Assembly (NCBI GenBank): GCA_964235485.1
Contig: CAXSAZ010000018.1
Coordinates: 12,662-76,661 of the forward strand
Direction: 5' to 3'
Source of the DNA: CAHJXG01 sp964235485
Lineage (GTDB): Bacteria > Pseudomonadota > Alphaproteobacteria > Acetobacterales > Acetobacteraceae
Length of the DNA: 64,000 bases
The position numbers and the translations under genes are program-made. The notes beneath the pieces are model-generated. The model worked only from the letters and a program-made list of their open reading frames with translations. It was not told where the DNA came from and searched no databases. Shown piece after piece: positions 25,409 through 36,500 of the stretch. The first letter of the stretch is position 1. Each line of letters starts with the position of its first letter.

Positions 25409-26188
25409 TTATCGCCGGCGGATCAGGCCCAGGCCCAGCAGCGCCGCGCCGAGCAGGGCGGCCGTCCTCGGTTCCGGCACCGGCACCGGGTCCGGCGGCG
25501 GCGGGGGCGGGGGCGCCGCGGTGTAGGTGTAGGTGACCACCGCCTGCGCCCGCGCCGCCGTGTTCTGGGTGATGACCAGGTTGCCGCCGGTGGCGTTGGC
25601 GACCGTGCGCGTGCCCGTGTAAACCGGAAGCGTCGCCACGCCGCTGCCCTGGAAAAACGGCAAGGTGCCCGTTTGCGCGAACAGGTCCAGCGTGTTGCTG
25701 GCGGCGCTGGTGCCGGTTTGGCTGAACGGCAGCTTGGCGCCCGGCGCCAGCGACTGGTTGGCCACGCTGATGAGCGGCGGCAAGGCTTCCAGCAGGTAAG
25801 GTGTGGAGTTGGTGGCAGGGGTGGTGATGCCGGGGCCGGTCGTGTTGTTGCTGGGCGAAAGCAGGCGCACGCGCAGGTTGGCGACGTAGGACCTGACCGT
25901 GGCCGTGGATGCGCCCGTGTTCTGCAGGGACCCCGTCGAGTTGGCGTCCGCGTAAAGCGAGAGCGTGGCCCCGGTCAGCGTGCCGAGCGTGGGATCGAAC
26001 TGCGGCACCTGGATCTTTTGGGACACCCCATTCCAGTCGGTTTGGGTAAAGAACTGCGGCGCGGTCGCCGGGTCAGGGCCGTTGGCAGCGGAGTACCAGG
26101 CCTTGTAGGTGATCACGGATGCGGAGGCCGGAACCGCCGCGAGCAGCGCCACCGCCGCGGTGGCGGCCATTGTGGAGGCATGGCGCAT
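25409..26188 (-). CDS. PEP-CTERM sorting domain protein, paralogue 2
   Basis: A 259-residue secreted protein. A signal peptide covers residues 1-23 (ending SASA). The C-terminus has the tripartite PEP-CTERM signal: VPEPR, a hydrophobic helix (TAALLGAALLGLGLI) and RRR, recognised by exosortase. The body is Asn/Thr/Ser rich with few charges and resembles choice-of-anchor type beta-sandwich proteins. A poly-proline linker precedes the sorting signal. It is homologous to the next gene upstream, 40 bases away, sharing FDP-x-LGTLTG and VTYTY segments. No exosortase gene lies in the window. The function is probably surface or biofilm related, by analogy only. Confidence 0.8.
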   Translation of the reverse strand: MRHASTMAATAAVALLAAVPASASVITYKAWYSAANGPDPATAPQFFTQTDWNGVSQKIQVPQFDPTLGTLTGATLSLYADANSTGSLQNTGASTATVRSYVANLRVRLLSPSNNTTGPGITTPATNSTPYLLEALPPLISVANQSLAPGAKLPFSQTGTSAASNTLDLFAQTGTLPFFQGSGVATLPVYTGTRTVANATGGNLVITQNTAARAQAVVTYTYTAAPPPPPPPDPVPVPEPRTAALLGAALLGLGLIRRR

Positions 26189-26228
26189 GGAAGCTTCCTT
26201 TCCCTTTCGTGGCCGCCGCCGCGCGGCG

Positions 26229-26924
26229 TCAGGACCGCCGGCGCAACAGGCCGATGCCCAGCAGGCCCGCCCCCAGCAGCGCCGCCGACGCCGGCTCCGG
26301 CACCTCCGCCGCCACCACGTCATAGGTGTAGGTGACCGTGACCTCCGCCCGCGCCCTCGTGGTCTGGGCAATCTCCAGGTTGCCGCCGGTGGTGGCCGAG
26401 CTGGACTCCGTTATGGTGGACAGCGGGAAGGTCAGGTTGTCCGTGCCGAGGTAGGGCGCAAAGGTGCTGGCCGTGGCCGAGTTGATGGCAGAACTGTTGA
26501 TCGGGCCGAACGTCAGGGCGTCGCCGGCGTCCACGCTTGCGTTGGTGAAGTTGAACAATTCCGGACTGACGATGAGCGGGGCCGCAAGCCCCGGCGCCAG
26601 CACGGAAATGTTCAGCGCCGCGGAGTAAAGCTCGACGTCGGCCGTGGTCTCGCCCTTGTTCTGCAACGACCCGGACGAGACGATGTTGCCATACAGCAGC
26701 AGGTCAACGCCGGTGAGCGTGCCGAGCGCCGGGTCGAACTGTGGCAGCACAACGTCCTGCGTCGTGCCGTCCCAATCGGTTGTCGCGAAATCCTGCGGAT
26801 TCAGCGCGGGATCGAGGTTGTTGTTGCCGGGAAAGAATTGGCTGTAGCTGAGGGTGGCCGCTTCCGCCGCCCCCTGGGCGGCAAGAAGGGCGGACAGCGC
26901 CGCAAGTCCCACGAAAACGCGCAT
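26229..26924 (-). CDS. PEP-CTERM sorting domain protein, paralogue 1
   Basis: A 231-residue secreted protein with a signal peptide (residues 1-22, ending AEAA) and a C-terminal VPEPASAALLGAGLLG helix followed by RRR. The body contains FDPALGTLTGVDLLLYGN and VTVTYTYD, matching its neighbour, so the two arose by tandem duplication. It is the first gene of the pair. Low charge and high Ser/Thr/Asn content suggest an extracellular beta-rich structural protein. The region upstream (26925-27079) is AT-rich and likely holds the promoter. Confidence 0.82.
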   Translation of the reverse strand: MRVFVGLAALSALLAAQGAAEAATLSYSQFFPGNNNLDPALNPQDFATTDWDGTTQDVVLPQFDPALGTLTGVDLLLYGNIVSSGSLQNKGETTADVELYSAALNISVLAPGLAAPLIVSPELFNFTNASVDAGDALTFGPINSSAINSATASTFAPYLGTDNLTFPLSTITESSSATTGGNLEIAQTTRARAEVTVTYTYDVVAAEVPEPASAALLGAGLLGIGLLRRRS

Positions 26925-27079
26925 GGTTGAACTCCTACACTGTCTCGGCCCGGCCCGGCGTCCGCAACCTCAAGTGGTGGCCAATCCAAGATCCATGCCA
27001 ATGAACTAAACATTTGATATTGTGGGAAGTGAGTCCAGCAACCAAGCAGCGAGTGTCGGGATGCTTTACACCCCATTCC

Positions 27080-29788
27080 TCACACCACCGGCCCGCCCCG
27101 CCTTTCCACCACCGTCGCGATCCGGTCGGCCAACTGCGTTGCCGACACCGGCTTCTGCATCAACGACACCGGGCCATCCAGCCCTTCCGCCGTGTCCAGC
27201 GCGGCACCCCCGCCGGCGTAGCCCGTGAGCAGGATCGCGGGCAGGCCGGGCCGCATCCGCTGCGCCGCCCGGATCAGCGCCACCCCGTCCATGCCCGGCA
27301 TGGTCAGGTCCGATACCAGCATCGCCACCTCCGCACCTCCCATCAGCGCCGTGAGGGCCGCCGCCCCGTCCGCCGCCGCCAGCACCCGGAAGCCCAGTTC
27401 CTGCAACTGCTCCGCCAGCGTCGCGCGCACGGGGGCGTCGTCCTCCACCAGCAGCACCCGGCCCCGGCGGCGCGGCACGCGCGGCGGCTCGGACCCGGGC
27501 TGTGCTGCCGTGCCCGGCGCGCAGGGTAGCCAAAGCCCCACGGTGGTGCCGCGGTCCGGGGCGCTTTCGATCCGCATCCCGCCGCCCGACTGCTCCACGA
27601 AGCCGCGCGCCATGGCCAGGCCCAGCCCGGTGCCGCGGCCCACGTCCTTGGTGGTGAAGAACGGCTCGGACGCGCGGGCCAGGGTGTCCGCATCCATGCC
27701 GATGCCGGTGTCCGTGGCCTCGATGCGGATAAAGGCGCCGGGCAGCACCTCCATGCTCAGGTGCTGCGGGTTGAACTCCAGGGTGGCGGACAAGGTGAGC
27801 CGCCCGCCGCCCGGCATGGCGTCCCGGGCGTTGGCGGCGAGGTTGATCAGCGCGGTTTCCAACTGCCGCCGGTCGGCAAGCAGCGGCGGCAGGTCGGGCG
27901 CCGCCGTCACCTGGATCGCGATGGCTGCGCCCAGCGTGTGGGACAGGACGGAGGCCATGTCGGACAACAGCGCCAACGGCTCCACCGGCGCCGAGCGCAG
28001 CGTGCCCTGGCGGGTGAGCGACAGCAGGCGCCCGGTGATCGCCGTGCCCCGCTCCGTCGCGTCCTCCGCCGTGGCCGCGAGGCGGGCCACCCGCGCTGCG
28101 TCGTCCGGGCGGCGCTGGATCAGCGCCAGCGCGCCCCCCACCACCTGCAGCATGTTGTTGAAGTCGTGGGCGATGCCGCCGGCCAACTGCCCCAGCGCCT
28201 GCAGCCGCTGCGCCTGGTTCAGCCGGTTCTGTGCCGCTTCCCGGGCGGCGGCCTCCGTTTCCACCCGGGCTTCCAGCTCGTCCGTGAGGCGCTGCAGGCC
28301 GTCCACGGCGGCGCGGCGGGCGTCCACGTCCTCCGTCGTGCCGTACCAGCGCACGAGCCGACCCGCCGCGTCCCGCCGGGCGGCGGCGCGGGCGCGGAAC
28401 CAGCCCCAGCCGCCGTCGGCCAGGCGCAACCGGAACTCGTGGTCATACGGCTCGCCCGTGGCCACGCTGCGGCCCCAGGCGGCTTGCACGCCCGCGCGGT
28501 CTTCGGGGTGCACCATGTCGAGCCAAACCTCGCGCAGCCGGTCGGGAGGGAGGCCGGTCAGCGCGGCGATGCGCTCGTTCACGTCCAGCAGGCGGCCCAT
28601 GGGGTCGGCGGTCCAGGAGAACTGCGGGCTGAGGTCGGTGGCCGCCTGCAGCTCCGCCTCGCTTTCGCGCCGCGCCGCTTCCGCCGCGGTCCGGGCGGCG
28701 CCGGCGTTTCGCAGCGCGTGGGCCACCTCGTCCAGCTCCGTGATGCCGCTGAACCCGGTGGCGGCAGAGCCGCTCGCCCCGGCAGCGGGCGGCGTCGCGT
28801 CCGGGTCGGCGGCGAGGCGGACCAGCGCGCTCACCGGCCGGGCCACGCGCCGGGCCAGCAACAGCGCCAGCGCCATGCCCAGCAGGGCAAAGGTGCCGGC
28901 CAGCGACAGCATGGACAGCAGCGTGTGCAGCAGCGGCGCGCGCACCAGCTCCGCCGGCACGCCGATGCCCACGGTCCAGCCGGTGGCGGGCGAGGTGGCG
29001 TAGCCGACATAGCCGTCCACCCCGTCCTGCAGCACGCTGTGCAGCCAGCCGGACGGGGTGCGCCGCGCCGCTTCCGCCCACGCCATGATGGCGGGCTGGC
29101 CCAGCAGCGACGGGTCGCTCCGGGTGCGCTGCACGTAGCGCCCATCCCCGTCGATGATGGCGCCGCGCCAGCCGTCCGGCATCAGTTGCCGCCGCACCAG
29201 GGCGTCGATCGCCTGGAGGTCGATGGTGGCGGCCAGCACGCCCTGCGCTTCCGGGCCGGACGGCCCGGGGAAGCGCACGGGCACGTCCACCGTCGCCACC
29301 ATCTGCCCGGTGACCGTGCTGCGGTAGATGCCGGAGATGCGGGGCCGCCCGCCGGCGGCGACCGACGCGACGTAGGCGGGCATGGCGCGGCGCCCGGCCA
29401 TGGCGGCGCCGGGCGGGTCGCGGCTGTCGAGCAGCCTCCACCCGTCCGCGTCGCTGAGCTGCACGGCGCCGCCCAGCAGCGCCGCCGCGGCGTTGAGTTC
29501 CAAGCGGAAGGCGAGGAGGTCGCCGCGGCTCAGCGCGGGGGACCGGCCCAGGCTTTCCAGCGCGGATTGCAGGGGCGCAACCGTGCTGTCCACGGCGAGC
29601 GACAGGGCGCGGGCGACGGACACGACATCCTGGCCGAATCGCTTGTCCTGCGCCCCTGCCGTGCGGACCGCCAGGATGGCGGACAGCAGCACGAAAGGCA
29701 TCGCCGACCCCAGCACCAGGAGCAGCAGGTAGGTCCGGATGCGCAGGCGAAGCGGCCGGGCCGGGCGGTTGAAGCGCATGAGGTTCAT
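27080..29788 (-). CDS. Hybrid sensor histidine kinase / response regulator
   Basis: A 902-residue membrane kinase. Domains in order: TM1 at 18-41, periplasmic dCache-like sensor about 45-285, TM2 about 288-312, HAMP-like linker, PAS at about 385-490, phospho-acceptor helix with His541 in GGIAHDFNN, ATPase domain with N-box Asn653, DTGIGM (693-698) and GRGTGLGL, and a C-terminal receiver with Asp827 (VSDLTMPG) and Lys in MQKP. The kinase would sense a small molecule outside and pass phosphate to its own receiver, then to an unlinked output. No partner regulator lies next to it. All key residues are intact. Confidence 0.93.
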   Translation of the reverse strand: MNLMRFNRPARPLRLRIRTYLLLLVLGSAMPFVLLSAILAVRTAGAQDKRFGQDVVSVARALSLAVDSTVAPLQSALESLGRSPALSRGDLLAFRLELNAAAALLGGAVQLSDADGWRLLDSRDPPGAAMAGRRAMPAYVASVAAGGRPRISGIYRSTVTGQMVATVDVPVRFPGPSGPEAQGVLAATIDLQAIDALVRRQLMPDGWRGAIIDGDGRYVQRTRSDPSLLGQPAIMAWAEAARRTPSGWLHSVLQDGVDGYVGYATSPATGWTVGIGVPAELVRAPLLHTLLSMLSLAGTFALLGMALALLLARRVARPVSALVRLAADPDATPPAAGASGSAATGFSGITELDEVAHALRNAGAARTAAEAARRESEAELQAATDLSPQFSWTADPMGRLLDVNERIAALTGLPPDRLREVWLDMVHPEDRAGVQAAWGRSVATGEPYDHEFRLRLADGGWGWFRARAAARRDAAGRLVRWYGTTEDVDARRAAVDGLQRLTDELEARVETEAAAREAAQNRLNQAQRLQALGQLAGGIAHDFNNMLQVVGGALALIQRRPDDAARVARLAATAEDATERGTAITGRLLSLTRQGTLRSAPVEPLALLSDMASVLSHTLGAAIAIQVTAAPDLPPLLADRRQLETALINLAANARDAMPGGGRLTLSATLEFNPQHLSMEVLPGAFIRIEATDTGIGMDADTLARASEPFFTTKDVGRGTGLGLAMARGFVEQSGGGMRIESAPDRGTTVGLWLPCAPGTAAQPGSEPPRVPRRRGRVLLVEDDAPVRATLAEQLQELGFRVLAAADGAAALTALMGGAEVAMLVSDLTMPGMDGVALIRAAQRMRPGLPAILLTGYAGGGAALDTAEGLDGPVSLMQKPVSATQLADRIATVVERRGGPVV

Positions 29789-30048
29789 TACTACAGAATT
29801 GGATCACGCGCTAGTTGATGGCTGGTGGTGCGGCGCTTGGTTGGGTAGGAGAATGCATGGTGTCATTCTACTTTAGGTTGTGATACGCGACGACAACCGA
29901 CGTTTCGAGGGGGAACGCACGGTGGGTTTATCTTGCCTGTGCGGCGCCGCTTGCGGTGGTGCTGCCACCCCTGGCGAACCCGGTCCATCTCCCCTACGCT
30001 GCCCAAAAAACGGCCCGGCGAGGCCGCAGCGAGGGAACCCATCCGACC
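29789..30048. other. Divergent intergenic region, histidine kinase / ABC ATPase
   Basis: No gene is visible. The first 100 bases are AT-richer than the surroundings and contain a short inverted repeat, AGAATG and CATTCT, around 29850-29868. Promoters for the divergent kinase and ATPase genes are expected here, but no confident -35/-10 pair can be named. Confidence 0.4.
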
Positions 30049-31131
<1,083 letters not shown>

Positions 31132-31190
31132 AGGGCTATGTGAGGGTGGGGGTTCGTGTTTCCTGTTGCCGTTGCGGATGAAGGTGTAAA

Positions 31191-31412
31191 GTGCCGCTGA
31201 CGCAGGAGCAGGAAGAGCTTGAGCACGCATTGAGGGTGGATGAGATGACGGTGAACATCGAGCAGATGCGTGCCGATATGGCTGCACAGCAGAAGCAGCT
31301 CGAATGGGAGACGAGGAAGTTCGTGGTGCAACTGGTTGCCGGGCTTAGCACCGCTTTCGCCGCGGGGGCTGCCGTGGCAGGCCTCGTGCTGCACTTGATG
31401 GGCCGTCTATGA
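31191..31412 (+). CDS. Small coiled-coil protein with C-terminal membrane helix
   Basis: A 73-residue protein from a GTG start. Residues 1-45 are a charged helix (QEQEELEHALRVDEMTVNIE and onward) and residues 47-70 a Gly/Ala-rich membrane segment. I do not recognise the family; the shape recalls small phage membrane proteins, but no phage context exists. Its stop overlaps the next gene's ATG (ATGA). The pair separates the ATPase from the binding protein of a sugar ABC system, as if inserted. Confidence 0.55.
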   Translation: MPLTQEQEELEHALRVDEMTVNIEQMRADMAAQQKQLEWETRKFVVQLVAGLSTAFAAGAAVAGLVLHLMGRL

Positions 31413-31591
31413 CCACAATCGAGCCGTTCGATCATGACGCCTGGCGCGCTGAACTGCGCCGGGATGCCCGCCGCTGGACCATCGGCATCTGCGCCGTCAT
31501 GGGGAGCGCATTCGCGATTGGTTGTAGGATTGGAACGACCTGGCCTATTCAGGCCTGCGCTTCGGTCCAGGCCACATTGCCGCTGAGATAA
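31409..31591 (+). CDS. Small membrane protein
   Basis: A 60-residue protein whose ATG lies within the stop of the previous gene, so the two are translationally coupled. Residues 22-42 (RWTIGICAVMGSAFAIG) form one membrane helix, preceded by an acidic/basic cytosolic segment. No family is recognised. The C-terminal part may not be under selection, since the sequence after the helix has no clear pattern. Confidence 0.45.
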   Translation: MTTIEPFDHDAWRAELRRDARRWTIGICAVMGSAFAIGCRIGTTWPIQACASVQATLPLR

Positions 31592-31649
31592 CTGCGCGCC
31601 ACCGCCGGGCCAATCTGCTGAAACTATAAAAAAAGGGAGACTGAACGCC

Positions 31650-32981
31650 ATGCACGACATCACCCGACGCGGCCTGGGCCTCGGCGCCGGCGCGTTCGCC
31701 GCCGGCCTGCTGGGCCGCACCGCCCGCGCCGCCATCCCCACCGCGGACGCGACCCCGCCCGCGCTGCCTATTGAGAAGGGGGCCAGCCTCCGCGTGCTCC
31801 GCCCGGCCAAGTTCGTGGAGCCGGACGAGGCGGTGTTCCGCGAGAACACCAAGCGGTTCGCGGACACGATGGGCGTGCCCGTGCGCGTCGATTTCTCCGG
31901 CTGGGAGGACCTGCGTCCGCAGACGGCGGTGACGGCCAACACCGGCGCCGGGCCGGACGTGGTGGTGGGCTGGACCGACGACCCGCATCTGTATGCGGAC
32001 AAGCTGCTCGACCTCACGGACATCGCGGGGTACTTGGGCAAGAAGTACGGCGGCTGGTATCCGCTCGCCGAGAAATACGGCAAGAAGTTCGGCACGGACC
32101 AATGGATCGCCATCCCGATGGGCGCGAGCGGCGGCCTCGCCATGTATCGGGAAAGCTGGATCAAGGAAGCGGGCTACGACACCTTCCCGACCGCGCTCGA
32201 CCCGTTCCTCGACCTGTGCCGTAAGATGAAGAAGGCCGGGCACCCGGCGGGCTTCGCGCTGGGGCACGCGGTGGGGGACGCCAGCGCCTATTGCCATTGG
32301 CTGGTGTGGGCGCACGGCGGCGCAATGACGGACGAGAACGGCCGCGTCACCATCAACAGCAAGCAAACGGTGGAGGCGCTGAAATACGGCCGCGCGCTGT
32401 ATGAGACCTTTATCCCCGGCACCAACTCCTGGCTCGACACCGGCAACAACAAGGCGCTGTTGGCCGGGGAGATCGGGGTGACGCAGAACGGGGTGTCGCT
32501 GTACTACTCCGCGAAGAACAGCCAGGACCCCCGGATCGCGGCGATGGCGGCGGACATGGGCCACGCTTACATGCCCATCGGCCCGGCCGGCGTGGTCACG
32601 CACGGGGCGCTCGCGATCAACGCCATGGCGTTCAAGCACAGCAAGTATCCGAACGCGGCCAAGGCCTACCTGACCTTCATGATGGAGGCCCCGCAATACG
32701 ACAAGTGGCTGACCGACAGCTTCGGCTATTGGGGCCAGCCGCTGCGGGCGTACGAGCAGAGCGCGGCGTGGAGCGGCGACCCGAAGATCCGGCTTTACAA
32801 GGAAACCATGGAGAAGTGCCGCTGGTACGCCTGGCCCGGCGCCATCACGGAGCAGTCGGGGGCGGTGATGGCCGACTACGTGATGGTCGATATGGTCGCC
32901 GCCGCCAGCACGGGGGACTCGACGCCGGAGGACGCGGCCAAGGAGGCGGAGCGCCGGGCGAAGCGATACTACCGGTCGTGA
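31650..32981 (+). CDS. ABC transporter extracellular sugar-binding protein, Tat signal
   Basis: A 443-residue periplasmic binding protein of the SBP_bac_1 family. The N-terminus has a twin-arginine signal (TRRGLGLGAGAFAAG) ending in TARA near residue 28. The mature protein has the usual pattern of clustered TAVTANTGAGPDVVVGWTDD and GGLAMYRESW segments. An AAGGGAGA ribosome site precedes the ATG. Together with the ATPase at 30049 it should form a CUT1 importer, but the two permease genes are not here. It probably binds a sugar, polyol or glycerol phosphate. Confidence 0.9.
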   Translation: MHDITRRGLGLGAGAFAAGLLGRTARAAIPTADATPPALPIEKGASLRVLRPAKFVEPDEAVFRENTKRFADTMGVPVRVDFSGWEDLRPQTAVTANTGAGPDVVVGWTDDPHLYADKLLDLTDIAGYLGKKYGGWYPLAEKYGKKFGTDQWIAIPMGASGGLAMYRESWIKEAGYDTFPTALDPFLDLCRKMKKAGHPAGFALGHAVGDASAYCHWLVWAHGGAMTDENGRVTINSKQTVEALKYGRALYETFIPGTNSWLDTGNNKALLAGEIGVTQNGVSLYYSAKNSQDPRIAAMAADMGHAYMPIGPAGVVTHGALAINAMAFKHSKYPNAAKAYLTFMMEAPQYDKWLTDSFGYWGQPLRAYEQSAAWSGDPKIRLYKETMEKCRWYAWPGAITEQSGAVMADYVMVDMVAAASTGDSTPEDAAKEAERRAKRYYRS

Positions 32982-33050
32982 CCAGGCGGGGAGGGGAACA
33001 GGGCGGCTGTGCGGGCGTTCGATGCGCGCGTTAATGCAAGGATACGCCTG

Positions 33051-33254
33051 ATGACCACCACCCGCAACTTCACCGCTTTCGCCCTCGCGTGCTTGGCTTT
33101 GGCCGCATGCACCCCTGCGCAAAGGATGGCGGAGCATTCGCAAGCCACGGCGGCGCCAAAGCTCGACACCGGCATCACCGCGGACGGCGGCGGCGGCCAG
33201 CAAAGCTTGGGCAACACCGTGGACGTGACGCTCGGCAACCGCCGGGTGCGCTGA
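33051..33254 (+). CDS. Small lipoprotein
   Basis: A 67-residue protein with a lipoprotein signal: a basic start (MTTTRNF), a hydrophobic core and the lipobox LALAAC with Cys at residue 19. The mature part is short, Gly rich (DGGGGQQ) and ends DVTLGNRRVR. It would be lipid-anchored in the envelope. No function is recognised. It is followed by strong hairpins that probably end its transcript. Confidence 0.65.
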   Translation: MTTTRNFTAFALACLALAACTPAQRMAEHSQATAAPKLDTGITADGGGGQQSLGNTVDVTLGNRRVR

Positions 33255-33262
33255 CGAGGCGG

Positions 33263-33288
33263 GCGCCCCGGCCAGCAGGCCGGGGCGC
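33263..33288 (+). terminator. Hairpin after lipoprotein gene
   Basis: A perfect 11-base stem, GCGCCCCGGCC (33263-33273) and GGCCGGGGCGC (33278-33288), with an AGCA loop, begins 8 bases after the lipoprotein stop. It is followed by TTCTCC rather than a long T run, so intrinsic termination is probable but not certain. It overlaps the base of the next hairpin, so the two are alternative or sequential structures. Confidence 0.65.
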
Positions 33289-33339
33289 TTCTCCTTGCCG
33301 CCCGCGCTGACCAACAGGCGCGGGCGGCAAGGGGAAGCG
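33286..33339. terminator. Second long hairpin
   Basis: A 22-base stem with one mismatch, starting CGCTTCTCCTTGCCG at 33286 and closing CGGCAAGGGGAAGCG at 33339; the inner 15 bases (33293-33307 and 33318-33332) pair perfectly around a ten-base loop. It may act as a terminator on either strand or stabilise the lipoprotein transcript, shielding the alpha-2-macroglobulin gene from read-through. Confidence 0.6.
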
Positions 33340-33508
33340 TTGGACGAGAACGCTTCCATTGACGGCCTGGTGGCCGGGTCGCGACGTGCGGACCAGCGCC
33401 ATGCGCCTCGCACCCACCCACCTGAGTCAATGTTGCGCACTCGGATTGAACCCGTGCAGTATGGGCGGATTCGGCATTGCCATCCACCGTTCCGCCGGGA
33501 GCCTGACC

Positions 33509-36500
33509 GTGTTCAACCGCATCGCCGTCACCAGCATCGTCGTCGCCGCAACCATCGGCGCTGCGCGCGCGGAGAGCGCCCGGCACTCGATCCTGTCGGC
33601 CGTTCCGGATGTATCGGGCGACACGGCGCGGGGATGCCTCGTGCTGGCCAAGCCGGTGGCGGCCGAGGCCGACCGCCCGGCTTCGGACTACGTGGCCGTG
33701 AAGCCCGCGGTGCGCGCCAGCATCGAGGCCCGTGGAGACCAAATCTGCGTGTCGGGCCTGGCCTACGGGGCGCGTTACAGCCTGACGCTCCGGGCCGGGC
33801 TGGCGTTCGCAGATGGCGGGCGGCAGGGGGCGGACGAGACGGCCGAACTTGATGTGCCGGACCGCGATCCGACGGTCGCGGTCGGCGGTCGGGGCTGGAT
33901 TCTGCCGCGGCAGGGCAGCACCGGCGTCACGGTGCAGACGATCAACGTGGCGCGGGTGCGGGTCCGGGTGCTGCGGGTGTCGGAGCGGCGGCTCACGGCC
34001 GGGATGGCGGCCGACGGGGAGCGCACGGCACGCCCGGACCCGGCCAAGCAGTCCTTCATGCTCTACGAGCTGCGGAACTTGGTGGCGAGCAAGGCGACGG
34101 AGGTGTGGTCGGGGACGATGCAAGCCAATCCCGGCCGCAACCAGACGGTTGAGACCGCCTTTCCGCTCGCTGGCATCGTCGATCCGGCGAAGCCCGGCGC
34201 GTTCATCGTGCTGGCGGAGGATGCGGCCTCGCCGCCTGTGGCGCTCACGCGGCCGGACGGGCAATGGGACCCGGAGGAAGACCGCATCGCGATTGCCGGG
34301 CACTGGGTGCTGAGCACCGACTTGGGGCTGAGCACGATGTGGGGCCTGGACGGGCTGCGCGTGGGCGTGCGCTCGCTGGGCAGCGCGGCGGCGATGCCCG
34401 GGGTGCGGCTGCAATTGCTGTCGGTGGCGCAGGACGTGTTGGGCGAGGCGGCGACGACGGCCGAGGGGGAGGCGGTGTTCCCGCCGGGGCTGCTGCGGGG
34501 CCGGAACGCTGCCGTGCCCTCCGTGGTGCTGGCGCGGACCGATGCGGGCGACATGGCGGTGCAGGAGCTGGGAGGGCCGGCGTTCGACCTGTCGGACCGG
34601 GGCGCGGAAGGCCGCGTCTCGCCGGGTCCGGTGGAGGCTTATGTTTACACCGACCGCGGGATCTACCGGCCGGGCGAGACGGTGCAGGTGATGGCGCTGC
34701 TGCGCCAGCGGGGCCTGGCAGCGGTGGATGATGCCGGGCTGATGCTGGTGTTGCGGCGGCCGGACGGGGTGGAGGCCAGCCGGACGACGCTGCCCCCGGC
34801 GCCGGCGTCCGGGTTCCAGCGCAGCCTGGCGCTGGCGGCGTCGGCGGCGCAGGGGAACTGGACGGTTGAGGCGTACTTGGACCCAAGCCTGCCGGCGGTG
34901 GGGCGGGCGACGGTCGCGGTGCAGGACTTCGTGCCGCAGCAGTTGGCGGTCACGCTGACCGGCCCGGGCCAGCCCTTGGCGCCGGGTGCGCGCCTGACCG
35001 CCGCCATTGCGGGCCGGTTCCTGTATGGCGCCCCGGCCGCCGGGCTACACGCGGAAGGGACGGTGACGCTGGTGAGGGACGAGCACCCGGTCGCGGACGC
35101 GGCTGGCTACAGCTTCGGCGATCCGAACGAGGCGGTTCCGGATGCGGTGCAGGTGCTGCAGTTGCCGGACGCGGACGCCGCCGGGCAGGTCGCGGTTGAT
35201 GCGGCGTTGAAGCTCCCGGGTGGCATCGCGTCACCCTTGCGGGCGGTGCTGGACGCCGGGCTGACGGAGCCTGGCGGGCGGGCGGTGCGGGACAGCGTGT
35301 CGGTGCCGCTGCGCAACCATCCCGTGCTGGTCGGGCTGCGACCGATGTTCTCCGGGCGGGTGAATGCCGGCGACAGCAGCCAGTTCGACGTGCGGGCCTT
35401 TGCCGCCGACGGCCAGCCGGTCGCGCGGCCAGGGCTGCAATGGCGCATGGTGCGGCTCACCCCGCACTGGAATTGGTGGCGGCCGGAGGCGGGCCGTGGC
35501 GGCTGGCTGTTCCACCAATACACGACCGAGGACGACATCGCGCACGGCACGCTCGACGTTGCGGCGGATGGCCCGGCGCGGCTGGAGCGCGTGCTGGAAT
35601 GGGGCAATTACCGGCTGGTCGTTTCCGACCGGGACAGCGGGGCGGCCAGCAGCGCGGCGTTCGCGGTCGGCTGGGGCGCGCGGCCCGACGCGACCGACGT
35701 GCCGGACCAGTTGGAGGTTGCGGCCGACCGGGCGGTGGCAGCCGTCGGCCAGGCGGTGCGCGTGCACGTGCGCGGGCCGTTCGCCGGGCCGGCACGGGTG
35801 GTCGTGGAAAGCGCGGGGCGGGTGCTGGAACGCCGCGACCTGGCGCTTTCGGCAGATGGCGGGACGGTTGATCTGGTGGCCAGCGCGGACTGGGGGCCGG
35901 GGGTGCATGTGCTGGCCGAGGCGTTCCGGCCGCTCGCGGCGGCGGCGGGCGCGCATGACCCGGTGCGGGCGATGGGCCTTGCATGGGTCGCCACCGACCC
36001 GGCGCCGCATACGCTGGCGGTCTCGGTTGCAAGCCCGGCCATCACGGCGCCGCGGCGGGCGGTGCCCGTTGCCGTCCACGTGGCGGGCGCGCATGGCCGG
36101 GCGTTTGTCACGCTCTCGGCGGTGGACGAGGGTATCCTGCAACTGACGCGCTTCGCCACGCCGGACCCGGTGGCGGCGCTGCTGGGGCGGACCCGGTTCG
36201 GGCTTGACCTGCGCGACAGCTACGGGCGGCTGCTGGTCGGGCAGGCGGGCGCCGGGGCGCTGCGGGAAGGCGGCGATGACGGGGCGGCGCTGGGCGGCGG
36301 GGGCCTGCCGGTGACGACGACGCGCGTGGTGGCGCTGTTCCAAGGGCCGGTCGAACTCGATATGCAGGGAAACGCGACCGTGACGCTGGACTTGCCGGAC
36401 TTCGCCGGCGAGCTGCGGCTGATGGCCGTCGCGTATGACCGCGAGGCGGCCGGGCACGCGGAAGCGCGCATGACGGTGCGCGACCCGGTGGTGGCGGAGA

